A stretch of DNA of 50,851 nt from Candidatus Bipolaricaulota bacterium (GTDB lineage: Bacteria > Bipolaricaulota > Bipolaricaulia > UBA7950 > UBA9294): assembly GCA_030606565.1 (NCBI GenBank), contig JAUWGE010000012.1, positions 1-50,851 on the forward strand, in the 5' to 3' direction. Shown here piece after piece: positions 9,440-16,753 of the stretch (position 1 is its first letter; every line of letters begins with the position of its first letter). The position numbers and the translations under genes were made by a program. The notes under the pieces are model-generated. The model saw nothing but the letters and a program-made list of their open reading frames with translations, had not been told where the DNA came from and did not search any database.

Positions 9440-9468
9440 TTGACATCTCGCTACTAAAGCAGTATACT
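9440..9468 (+). promoter_or_regulatory. Consensus sigma-70 promoter
   Basis: TTGACA (9440-9445), 17-base spacer, TATACT (9463-9468). It points at the beta-barrel remnant rather than at an intact gene. Confidence 0.7.
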
Positions 9469-9513
9469 AAAAATTGCCATGTTAGGTGAGAGTACTACAG
9501 TAACTGCTGACAT

Positions 9514-9687
9514 ATGCTTTTTAGTCACCTTGCTGTGTCTTTCCGAAGTGGATTCAAGTACGAGGATATCTGGATGTGGAGCCTGGGAATGGGCGCGCGC
9601 TTTAGAAACTTCACCTTCGACTATGCCGTTGTAACTCATGCCTATCTGAACAGTCAGCTTCGTGGGTCGCTTGTGGTGAGCTGGTAG
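9514..9687 (+). pseudogene. C-terminal remnant of an outer-membrane beta-barrel protein (PorV/UPF0164-like)
   Basis: The 57-codon frame reads ...SFRSGFKYEDIWMWSLGMGAR then FRNFTFDYAVVTHAYL and ends SLVVSW-stop. Alternating hydrophobic residues, the FDYA motif and a terminal aromatic are typical of the last strands of PorV/UPF0164-type barrels. An in-frame TGA lies directly upstream and there is no ribosome site or signal peptide, so only the 3' end survives. The family assignment rests on pattern only. Confidence 0.45.
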
Positions 9688-9859
9688 GTACAGTTACATA
9701 CGAAAAAGGTGAGCTGTCCCGTAGGATGCTTGGTCTGTACTCAACAAAGGTGTATTTTGGACAAGGTAATCTGGAGTGGAAAATATGCAAGATCAGCGCG
9801 AGGGAGATGAAGAACGTCTCCTCATCGAAATCCAACACTAGTTTGCCCGTGGAGAATGG

Positions 9860-10129
9860 GTGTATACTAAGCATGCGGTGGATCGGGTCATTGAGCGGGG
9901 GATTTGGTCTTATGAGGTGAAAGAGGCGATCGGAACGGGCGAAATCATTGAGGATTATCCCAAGGACAAATACAGGCCGAGCTGTCTCATCTTGGGATGG
10001 ACAAAGAAGAAAAGACCCTTGCATCTCCAGGTTAGTTACCCACATCCTGGTGCGAAGATCAAGGTGATCACCCTGTATGAGCCTAATCTTAAGGAATGGA
10101 GGGAAGGCTTCAGAGAGAGGAGGGGTTGA
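9860..10129 (+). CDS. DUF4258 domain protein (toxin-like), probably 5'-truncated by a nonsense codon
   Basis: The 89-residue frame has the DUF4258 pattern: KHAVDRVIERGI, AIGTGEIIEDYP, PSCLILGWT, RPLHLQVSY, then IITLYEP-like VITLYEPNLKEW. These small proteins are often the toxin-like half of a pair with a YgiT-type zinc-finger protein, which follows 6 bases downstream. The GTG at 9860 has a weak GGAG at 9851-9854. A better start exists at ATG 9785, with GGAG at 9773-9776 and 18 plausible codons, but it runs into TAG at 9839-9841 before continuing as FARGEW into this frame. The natural gene is therefore probably 9785-10129 with an amber lesion. Confidence 0.72.
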   Translation: MYTKHAVDRVIERGIWSYEVKEAIGTGEIIEDYPKDKYRPSCLILGWTKKKRPLHLQVSYPHPGAKIKVITLYEPNLKEWREGFRERRG

Positions 10130-10135
10130 TAAGCT

Positions 10136-10372
10136 ATGGATCGCTGTGCTGTTTGTGGAGGGGAGGTTGAGAAAAAGAGGGTGACTTACACCAAGGAAGA
10201 AGGCGGCCGATTGGTGGCCATCGGTGGGGTCCCGGCTGAGGTCTGTCGCACCTGCGGGGAGGAGTACTTTGCCCCTGAGGTCGCTGATGAGCTCCACCGG
10301 ATCATTGAGACCAGGGCGTGGACGGAGACCCTTGAGGTCCCTTATGCCCGGCTGAGAGCTTCGGTGGGGTAG
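10136..10372 (+). CDS. YgiT-type zinc finger protein (antitoxin-like)
   Basis: The 78-residue product has two CxxC pairs (CAVCGG near the N-terminus and CRTCGEEYF near residue 40), as in the metal-binding N-terminal half of MqsA/YgiT antitoxins. It lacks the C-terminal helix-turn-helix, as do most stand-alone members. It follows the DUF4258 gene by six bases in one transcription unit, so an antitoxin or partner role is inferred. Confidence 0.82.
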   Translation: MDRCAVCGGEVEKKRVTYTKEEGGRLVAIGGVPAEVCRTCGEEYFAPEVADELHRIIETRAWTETLEVPYARLRASVG

Positions 10373-10462
10373 ATTTCAATTACCTCTTAAGAGGAGAACG
10401 TCGCACACCTGTCTGCGTCGCGGACGCGACAGGCAGGCAAGGTACGACGCTACAAAATTCCG

Positions 10463-10479
10463 GCCCTGGGGCTGTTTTT
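10463..10479 (+). terminator. Weak rho-independent terminator
   Basis: GGCC-CTGG-GGCT hairpin followed by GTTTTT, about 90 bases after the YgiT-type gene. Sequence and flank match part of the 8374-8412 terminator-repeat. Confidence 0.5.
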
Positions 10480-10499
10480 GGCTTAGGCAGCTATCAGTT

Positions 10500-10820
10500 T
10501 GTTTGTCCTTGGTGCAATCATTTCACCGCCTCGGGAGATCGGGTGATTGAATGATCGGGTAATTGAATGATCGGGTGATTGAGAGATTGAATAATTGGTA
10601 GATCGGGAGATTGGGCAGTAAAATCACTCACTCGCTAAATCGCTAAATTACTCAATCCCTCGCTCCCCCTCGCTCCTTCTCTCCGCGTTCTTTGCGAGAT
10701 ACAATCCTTTTCCTCTCGCCCGTTCGTTGCACTCACTCAAGCCGCAAAGGTCGCTGAGATGAGCATTAAGGTTCCCATTCACTCTCTGCGTGCTCCGCGT
10801 TCTCGGCGGTGAAAGCTTCT
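10500..10820. repeat. Degenerate tandem word repeats
   Basis: Imperfect 8-16 base units of the type GATCGGGTGATTGAAT run from 10537 to 10615. CACTCGCTAAATCGCT words follow, then TTCTCTCCGCGTTCT and CTCCGCGTTCTCGGCGGTGAA words up to 10815. A palindromic stretch with GACAGGCAGGCA lies just upstream at 10409-10440. No gene was seen between 10373 and 10834. Confidence 0.55.
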
Positions 10821-10834
10821 GAAACGAAGGACTC

Positions 10835-11830
10835 CTACTCGAGGGCCCGGTAGAGGGAAGCGTAGTCGCACGCAGGGTTCCAGAAGAGGTACCCGTCGGC
10901 TCCACACTCTTTCGAGGCGCGGACCTGGGCGCGTATGTAGTCTTCGAGGCTCATTCCAGGCGGGATCGCCTGGTCGAAGGCCTGCAAGAAGGGGCGAAAT
11001 GGTGTCGTTACTCGCGCTTTCCCGGTGGTAAGCGCCTCTTCTACCACGCGGTAGGGATCATCTTTGTAGTGCTGTTCCCGGTAGTGGGAAGGGTAAAGCA
11101 TTGGGGAGACGAGGTCGACGTAGGATGCCATCTCTTCCAGAGATTGGCCGATTGGGTCGATCCTCTTCTTGTTCCAGTTCCACATTATACGGCCGAAGAT
11201 ATCAACCGATATGACGACTTGACCGGAGAGGAGCTTTCCTGCCTTTTCCAGGAACTGGTTCACCGCTGCGTAGCGCTCTTCGTAAATGGGGATAAGTTCG
11301 CCTCCGTCCGGGAAACGGATGTAGTCAAACTGGATCTCGTCGAAGCCTAAGGACGCTACCTCTTCGGCGATCTCAAGGTTGTAGGCGATCGCCCGCTCAT
11401 CGCTTGGATAAACCCACGGACCCTGCTGATTAAGATAGGTGGCTAGCTTAGGATCGTAGAAGAGAACCTGCCTGGCAATCAGGTAGATCCCTTTTTCCCG
11501 CAGGGCAGGTAAGAGTGAATGAAGGTCGAGCCGACCGGTGGAGGCGCCGATCTCTTTCGTAAGTGAGACGGTGCTGTTGTAGGTTACCTCACCGTGCATG
11601 TTCTTGACATTGATCACCACTGCGTTCAGTTTCCTCTCCCTGGCCGCTTTGAAGATCTCTTTGAGGCACTCTGGCTTGGTGAGGGCATACGAAGTAAGGT
11701 AGATCCCTACCCGATTATGAGGGGAAGGGAGCCCTGCCTCAAGTGGCGAGCCCTGATCCACCCGCGCGCCGGCGAGCAGGACGAAAATGAATCCGACGAT
11801 CAGGAAGCGGAGAATAGTCGAATGCGCCAT
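10835..11830 (-). CDS. Putative glycoside hydrolase (DUF4015-type TIM barrel), secreted
   Basis: The 331-residue product has an N-terminal hydrophobic signal or anchor (about residues 5-22) followed by a GH-like barrel: RVGIYLTSYAL, LNAVVINVKNMHGEV, LIARQVLFYDP, GFDEIQFDYIRFP, VVISVDIFGRIMW, VDLVSPMLYPSHY and DGYLFWNPA. The pattern matches the putative glycosyl hydrolase family PF13200, where the FDYIRFP acid residues are candidate catalytic groups. The substrate is unknown. A TATACT box lies only about 12 bases before the ATG and no Shine-Dalgarno site is visible, so the transcript may be nearly leaderless. Confidence 0.85.
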   Translation of the reverse strand: MAHSTILRFLIVGFIFVLLAGARVDQGSPLEAGLPSPHNRVGIYLTSYALTKPECLKEIFKAARERKLNAVVINVKNMHGEVTYNSTVSLTKEIGASTGRLDLHSLLPALREKGIYLIARQVLFYDPKLATYLNQQGPWVYPSDERAIAYNLEIAEEVASLGFDEIQFDYIRFPDGGELIPIYEERYAAVNQFLEKAGKLLSGQVVISVDIFGRIMWNWNKKRIDPIGQSLEEMASYVDLVSPMLYPSHYREQHYKDDPYRVVEEALTTGKARVTTPFRPFLQAFDQAIPPGMSLEDYIRAQVRASKECGADGYLFWNPACDYASLYRALE

Positions 11831-11989
11831 GCATGCGAGTATATGCGGTTTCGGTCTGCTGTACGGTCATCTTCGTGTTATTTGTATAGGACTTTTGGCA
11901 CGTCTCATTGAGGGATGGGGTGAGGGATTAACAGGGACACTCAGTCTCCTTTTCAAGATTGAAGGAGCAAAGCCACGAATATTCTTGGG

Positions 11990-12115
11990 TTAGCTCGGAG
12001 AGGATCTGCTAAGAGAGGAAGCGCGCTCTTCACAGATTGCACACAACGCCTTCACCTTCTCCACACCTTTTTTAGTTAAATTCTTGCCTTGAGTGATGCG
12101 CTGAAGCTCACTCAT
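11990..12115 (-). CDS. Possible small ORF (41 aa)
   Basis: ATG at 12115 opens a lysine-rich frame (MSELQRITQGKNLTKKGVEK, then ALCAICEER) ending at 11990. The ribosome site is weak. Unrecognised. It could be a remnant. Confidence 0.2.
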   Translation of the reverse strand: MSELQRITQGKNLTKKGVEKVKALCAICEERASSLSRSSPS

Positions 12116-12143
12116 TGTGGGGCCCTTCATGCATCGCTATAAT
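12115..12143 (+). promoter_or_regulatory. Promoter of the beta-helix/DUF192 gene
   Basis: TTGTGG (12115-12120), 17-base spacer, TATAAT (12138-12143), 66 bases before the start at 12210. Confidence 0.65.
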
Positions 12144-12209
12144 GATCTAAAGTATGTTGTGGTTGTCTTCCGGGTGGATGGCATAATGAGAGCAAAAGGA
12201 GTCGATTGC

Positions 12210-14150
12210 ATGAAGCGCACGTTTTTTCTTTTCCTATTGGGTGTTTTGTTTATTGCGAGTATAGTCGCCGCGTCAGGTTCGCATGATCCGATCACCATCC
12301 TCGGCAACGGGGACTTCACAGCGGAGAACGGTGTTATTTCGGGAAGTGGAACTGTGGAGGACCCCTACCTGATTGCTGGTTGGGAGATTGACGTTCCGAA
12401 TGGGACCCCCTATGGAATCAAGGTGGAAAACGCGAGTGTAAGTTTCATCCTGCGTGGGCTTGTAATCCGTGGAGCGATGGAGGCACAGGGAGCAGCAATC
12501 CGCCTCGGGTTTGTCTCTGCCGCTACGATCGAGGATTGCATGATTGGCACGATCGCAAACTCGGTAAACGGAATCGAGATATCCTCTTCCACGGATGTCA
12601 CGGTGCGTCGTAACGTTCTGTACGTTCTAGGTCGAGGGCTTCGCGTCATCGGGGAGTCGGCACAGGAGTATCGCCATGAGATCGACGAGACGAACATCCT
12701 GAACGACTACCCGATTTATTACATCTATGGGAAAGATGGGGAAACAGTAAGCGGGATTCACTCAAGTAACCTGACCGTGGCGGCAAGCCGCAACATGACG
12801 ATCACGAAGAACGAGATCGTCTGCGGGGACGGCATGCAGCTTGCCTTTGTCGAGGATTCACTGATCAGTAGGAATACGGTTCACCGCCTTGAACCCACAC
12901 TAAGTGAGCACGGGATCAGCCTCTACCGCTCGACCGGGAACACGGTGAGCGACAACATGTTGAAGAACAACCGCCGTGCCGGAATGCACTTGTGGCTTTC
13001 CTCGGGAAACAGCATATTGAACAATCAGCTTCTGGCGAACGACTACGGCCTGATCATAGCTGCTTCGGATGACAACCGCGTCTACGATAATGTGGTGGCT
13101 GCCAATCCAACCGGGATTGAAATAAGCGCTGGTTCCACCGGAAACGAGGTGGCGATGAACATTGTCCATCACGAGAACACGAAGTACGGGATCGCCATTG
13201 AACAAGCGGTGGGAAACCGCGTGGAGAAAAACGCGATTGTGCAAAGTGAGATCGGGATCCTTCTCAGCACCCAGGCGTACAACAACACCATCCTGGCGAA
13301 CACGATCGTTGGGGGGGCATATGGGATGTTGATAGTGGGATCAAACAATGAGATCGCGCGGAACCTAATCGCACAGAACTCCGATGGGGTCTTGTTTCGT
13401 CCCACATTTGGTAAGCCAGTGATCCGCGGAAATACTTTCTACAACAACGTGTTCACAGATAACAGCCATCGCCACATCAGCTTCAACGACGACTCTGAGG
13501 GTAACCGCCTCTATCGTAACTTCTTCCTTGGGGCAGTGATCTCAAACGTGCGGGTCTATGATCCCGGCAGGAATACGTGGACCGTATCCGGGGAAGGGAA
13601 CTTCTGGGAGGACTACGATGGATGCGACGCGGATGGCGACGGGTTTGGCGATGATCCAGTCTTGGTGCTCCCAGCCGGAGTGAATGACACGGCGCCCTTG
13701 CTCTCACCGACTGGGGCTATAAGCGGCCTCGGGGTCCTTTCCACCCTAGAGGAGAGGGTCCTTGCCGTGCTGACTGAGGGTGGTGATAAGGTGCAGATTG
13801 CTGCACTCATTGCAGATGAGGGATACGAGCGGTTCGTTGGGTTCCGCGGCTTTCCCGCCCTCCTGATCGAGGATTTCCCCGGAATCCTGTTTGACTACGG
13901 GGAAGAGGTCCAGGGTGGCCCCGGCCCCACTGACAAAGCCTTCACCATGGAGAAGGTCCCCTTCCCGCTCGACATCGCCTTCTTCGATGGAAGCGGAGCG
14001 TTTGTGGGGAGCACGACTATGGAGGCGGATTCCTCCGACCGGTACACAGTTAACAGTTTATTTCAATACGCGCTTGAGCTGCAAAGCGGCTCGCTCTCCG
14101 CTTGGGGTATCGGCGCCGATTCGCGCCTTCTCCTCCCCACGGGGGACTAA
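12210..14150 (+). CDS. Secreted NosD-type beta-helix protein fused to a DUF192 domain
   Basis: Start chosen at 12210: AAGGAG at 12196-12201 is eight bases upstream and the product then begins with a signal peptide (MKRTFFLFLLGVLF...VAASG). The 646-residue protein has an N-terminal motif GSGTVEDPYLIAGWEID. A right-handed parallel beta-helix with NosD/CASH-like repeats follows (about 114-430; SSTDVTVRRN, STGNTVSDN, SSGNSILNN). After GEGNFWEDYDGCDADGDGFGD comes a linker, then from about residue 511 a domain like DUF192: FRGFPALLIEDFPGILFDYG, EKVPFPLDIAFFDGSG, then YALELQSGSLSAWGI. Beta-helix proteins of this kind bind or process polysaccharide. DUF192 has no settled function. The fusion is unusual. 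A second NosD-like gene without DUF192 lies at 49848-50636. Confidence 0.85.
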   Translation: MKRTFFLFLLGVLFIASIVAASGSHDPITILGNGDFTAENGVISGSGTVEDPYLIAGWEIDVPNGTPYGIKVENASVSFILRGLVIRGAMEAQGAAIRLGFVSAATIEDCMIGTIANSVNGIEISSSTDVTVRRNVLYVLGRGLRVIGESAQEYRHEIDETNILNDYPIYYIYGKDGETVSGIHSSNLTVAASRNMTITKNEIVCGDGMQLAFVEDSLISRNTVHRLEPTLSEHGISLYRSTGNTVSDNMLKNNRRAGMHLWLSSGNSILNNQLLANDYGLIIAASDDNRVYDNVVAANPTGIEISAGSTGNEVAMNIVHHENTKYGIAIEQAVGNRVEKNAIVQSEIGILLSTQAYNNTILANTIVGGAYGMLIVGSNNEIARNLIAQNSDGVLFRPTFGKPVIRGNTFYNNVFTDNSHRHISFNDDSEGNRLYRNFFLGAVISNVRVYDPGRNTWTVSGEGNFWEDYDGCDADGDGFGDDPVLVLPAGVNDTAPLLSPTGAISGLGVLSTLEERVLAVLTEGGDKVQIAALIADEGYERFVGFRGFPALLIEDFPGILFDYGEEVQGGPGPTDKAFTMEKVPFPLDIAFFDGSGAFVGSTTMEADSSDRYTVNSLFQYALELQSGSLSAWGIGADSRLLLPTGD

Positions 14151-14207
14151 AGATGGGGCGAGAACCATCGTTTACCACCAGGTCTGAGGTTTAACCAGAT
14201 CCGAGCA

Positions 14208-14247
14208 GGGTAACGGTCGCTTGATCTCTCTAAAGCGATCGTTACCC
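14208..14247 (+). terminator. Long hairpin downstream of the beta-helix gene
   Basis: A 15-pair stem with one G-U (14208-14222 with 14233-14247) and a 10-base loop lies 57 bases after the stop. There is no T-run, so it may be an RNA stabiliser or factor-dependent terminator rather than an intrinsic one. Confidence 0.5.
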
Positions 14248-14439
14248 TTACGTTCTCAGGGAGGATAGAGTGGTTTCGCACTTCACTGAGGGGGTACATC
14301 AAATACCCATCCTCTGCCTTCAGTTGCAGTTTCCTGTTTCTAGGTGAATCAAGCTTTATGCTTTTGGCTCTTCGTTATTCGGTGTGGGTAACTTGCCAAG
14401 AGGTGTTTCCGTGCGGGCAAGATTGATTTCGGGTTGCCA

Positions 14440-14776
14440 ATTTGGACTACAGGTCCTTTTGAGCTCTTAGGAAGCCAGGAAACCAGGAAAAGATGTGTTA
14501 ATTCATGGTCCAAAGTCCAAGATGGTGAATGGGCGGTGGTAAACCTAAGGCTGACGCACCGCTTGCAGGATGCGGCGCGGGTGTGAGATGGTACAAGCAT
14601 GGTGCGGGGAGGGCGTGAATCCTCATGTCTTCACGTCTCCCCATCTCCCTATCCCCCATCTTCGCGTCTCTCTTCTCCCTCATACCCGACTTCTCATGGC
14701 TTCCTGGCTTCCTTATAATAAAATTACAGATAAGCTCAACTTTGGGTTACCCTCTTAAAACAGTGAGGAGTCATGC
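14440..14776 (-). repeat. Dispersed repeat, copy 1 (with internal word-repeat insert)
   Basis: Read on the minus strand, about 75 bases starting at the MTAP stop (GACTCCTCACTGTTTTAAG..., then ATAAGGAAGCCAGGAA) match the stretch directly after rplM at 40105-40180. The far end (14440-14495) matches 40228-40285 (TTCCTGG...CTTCCTAAGAG.TCAAAA). The middle, about 14520-14690, holds unrelated low-complexity words such as CTTCACGTCTCCCCATCTCC. The two ends are inverted copies of each other around TAAGGAAGCCAGGAA/TTCCTGGCTTCCTA. No gene was seen in 14151-14754. Confidence 0.6.
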
Positions 14777-15580
14777 TTTTCGGTATGTGAGAAGAGGGGG
14801 CGAGTGCCTCGGCCGCAGGTACAGCCCTGCGTCTCTGGGATACGCGGGATGACTCGCAGGAGGAGCTTGGCGAGCCTGGGACCGTTCTCTTCCATCACCC
14901 GGGTTACTTCATTGGCCTGTACCGCTTCCTTGCCCCATACATCAAGGTCGGTGACTACGGAGCAAGTCGCGTAGCAGATCCCGAGCTCCCGCGTTAGGGC
15001 TACCTCTGGCACAAGCGTCATACTGAGAAGATCCGCCCCGAGCACCTCGCGAAAGACGCGCGACTCGGCACGGGTGGAAAACCGGGGCCCTTCAAAAGAG
15101 AGGCACGTCCCCTGGCCATGAACCTGAAAGTCCGTCTCCCTTGCTGTCTCCAGGAGGAGCCCGCGGAGCTCCGGACAGAAAGGGTCGGCCAGCGAGGTGT
15201 GAATCACCACCGGACCGTCGTAGAAGGTTGAGGGTCTACCCCGGGTCCAGTCGATGAACTGATCTGGGAGGACGAGGTCGCCGATCTCGTACTCAGGCCG
15301 CAGCCCTCCCATGGCCGATACCGCCACAATCCGCTTCACACCCAGTTTTTTAAGGGCCCAGATGTTGGCTCGATATGGAATGCGGTGGGGAGGGATCCGA
15401 TGGCTAACCCCGTGACGTGGCAGGAAGGCAACGCGTCGTCCAACCATCTCGGCCTACCACGAGACCACCGGAATGGGGGCCGTACGGGGTATGTAAGTGG
15501 ATCGGCTCTTAGTCCGCAATGCTCCCAAGCTCGTAGAGCCCAGAACCACCGATTACGGCTAAATTCACAGGTTTTCCCAT
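14755..15580 (-). pseudogene. mtnP: S-methyl-5'-thioadenosine phosphorylase, broken by nonsense and frameshift
   Basis: From ATG 15580 the frame reads the family N-terminus MGKPVNLAVIGGSGLYELG but stops at TAA 15509-15511. It then continues EPIHLHTPYGPHSGG and LVVGRDG, and a single extra base near 15441-15443 shifts it into the frame RRVAFLPRHG, YRANIWALKKLGV, SAMGGL that runs to 14755. The remainder carries MTAP hallmarks: phosphate- and substrate-site GPRFSTRAESRVFR, LLSMTLVPEVALTRE and VVTDLDVW. The intact family phosphorolyses MTA to adenine and methylthioribose-1-phosphate, the substrate of MtnA, whose gene lies at 21313. The last residues run into the dispersed repeat. The ATG-less 230-residue 3' frame alone would lack the N-terminal phosphate loop and probably be inactive. 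Two assembly errors remain possible. Confidence 0.8.
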
Positions 15581-15726
15581 AGTACAATCAGCATAACCAG
15601 TCATACCCTCATTGACAAACCACAGCTACTATCGCCGTTAGGGTTGTTTTGGGAGGTCTCTTGTCAAAGAGCAATCCCGCTTTCCTACAGTTATCTCGTA
15701 GCGCTCTATTTGGACAGTTCGAACAC

Positions 15727-15755
15727 TTGACAGCCTAAACCGCCTGTGCTATTGT
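15727..15755 (+). promoter_or_regulatory. Promoter of the nucleoside phosphorylase gene
   Basis: TTGACA (15727-15732), 17-base spacer, TATTGT (15750-15755). The 142-base leader before 15898 shows no recognised riboswitch. Confidence 0.65.
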
Positions 15756-15897
15756 GCTCGATACACATGAGATAGGCTGTGAGACAGAGGGCATGTCGTT
15801 GCAGCGCAGGATTTGATAGTAACCTCTGGAAGATTATCTAGGCGCTGGAAGTCACGCTGGCCCTAGTGTAGACCAATGATCGAAGAGAGGTAACAGA

Positions 15898-16641
15898 GTG
15901 CAAATACGCCTTCCTACCCTGCTTTTATCACCTGGAGACCTTCCATCATATGTTCTGCTTCCCGGAGATCCCGCGCGGGCGGCCCATATCGCCGAGCGCC
16001 TGGACGGAGCAGAAGAGGTGGCGAAAAACCGGGAATTCCATTCCTACCGCGGGTTTTACAAGGGCGTTGCGGTAGGCGTCGTATCCACGGGGATCGGCGC
16101 GCCCGGGGCAGCGATCTGCGTGGAGGAATCGATCCGAGCCGGTGCCCGCGTGCTCCTGCGGATTGGCACCGCCGGCTCCCTACAGGATGATGTGAAGGAT
16201 GGAGACCTGGTGGTGGCCCTTGGAGCGGTACGGGGTGAGGGGACCAGCCCGCAGCTTCTCCCTATTGAGTATCCAGCCTTAGCCGACCCTGATGTGGCAA
16301 GAGCACTCTGGTGGGCAGCCCACGCTCAAGAGGCTCGGGTTCATCGAGGAGTTGTAGTAACTCTAGATGCTTTCTACCAAGGAGTGCTCGATCTGAAATT
16401 CGGGATCCTATCGCAAGCAGGAGCGCTCTGCGTGGAGATGGAGTGTGCCGCGCTCTTCTGTGTGGCCGCGCTGCGGGGTGTACAGGCCGGGGCCATTCTG
16501 GCCATCGATGGCGACGCCCGACGGGCCTCGGCCGGAGCGTACGACCCTCATAGAGAGGTGGTCAGCCGCGCCATTTCCCAGGAGATCGATTGCGCGTTGG
16601 AAGCGATCCTCCATTTGTCAAAGGGGAAATGGGACGCTTGA
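15898..16641 (+). CDS. Nucleoside phosphorylase, NP-I hexameric type (uridine/purine)
   Basis: GTG start with GAGAGG seven bases upstream. The 247-residue product shows the NP-I signatures: LLPGDPARA (phosphate site), REFHSYRGFYKG, GAPGAAICVEE, RIGTAGSLQDDVKDGDLVV and VEMECAALFCVAALRGV (ribose-binding Glu-Met-Glu), then IDGDA near the base site. It cleaves nucleosides with phosphate to free base plus ribose-1-phosphate in the cytoplasm. Base preference cannot be decided by eye. It lies divergent to the broken MTAP and directly upstream of the nucleoside importer, which fits salvage of imported nucleosides. Whether it covers the missing MTAP activity is unknown. Confidence 0.87.
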   Translation: MQIRLPTLLLSPGDLPSYVLLPGDPARAAHIAERLDGAEEVAKNREFHSYRGFYKGVAVGVVSTGIGAPGAAICVEESIRAGARVLLRIGTAGSLQDDVKDGDLVVALGAVRGEGTSPQLLPIEYPALADPDVARALWWAAHAQEARVHRGVVVTLDAFYQGVLDLKFGILSQAGALCVEMECAALFCVAALRGVQAGAILAIDGDARRASAGAYDPHREVVSRAISQEIDCALEAILHLSKGKWDA

Positions 16642-16666
16642 CGATTCCATCCAAACCTGCTATCTT
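16638..16666 (+). promoter_or_regulatory. Promoter of the nucleoside importer operon
   Basis: TTGACG (16638-16643), 17-base spacer, TATCTT (16661-16666), overlapping the stop of the phosphorylase gene. Confidence 0.6.
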
Positions 16667-16753
16667 TTTAGAAAGCGAAGGGGCACTCTGGAAAGCGCTA
16701 AAAAACGCTGATCAGGACGCCTCAAGGTAGCACAATCTCAAAGGAGGGAAGAG

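Noticed and set aside
9611-10297. Long minus-strand open frame (228 codons) opposite the DUF4258/YgiT pair
   Set aside because: It covers two recognisable plus-strand domain genes and its translation has no recognisable pattern; it is a shadow frame.
10537-10615. Tandem GATCGGGTGATTGAAT-like units as a replication origin or iteron set
   Set aside because: Units are irregular in length and sequence, and no replication gene or DnaA-box cluster is nearby.
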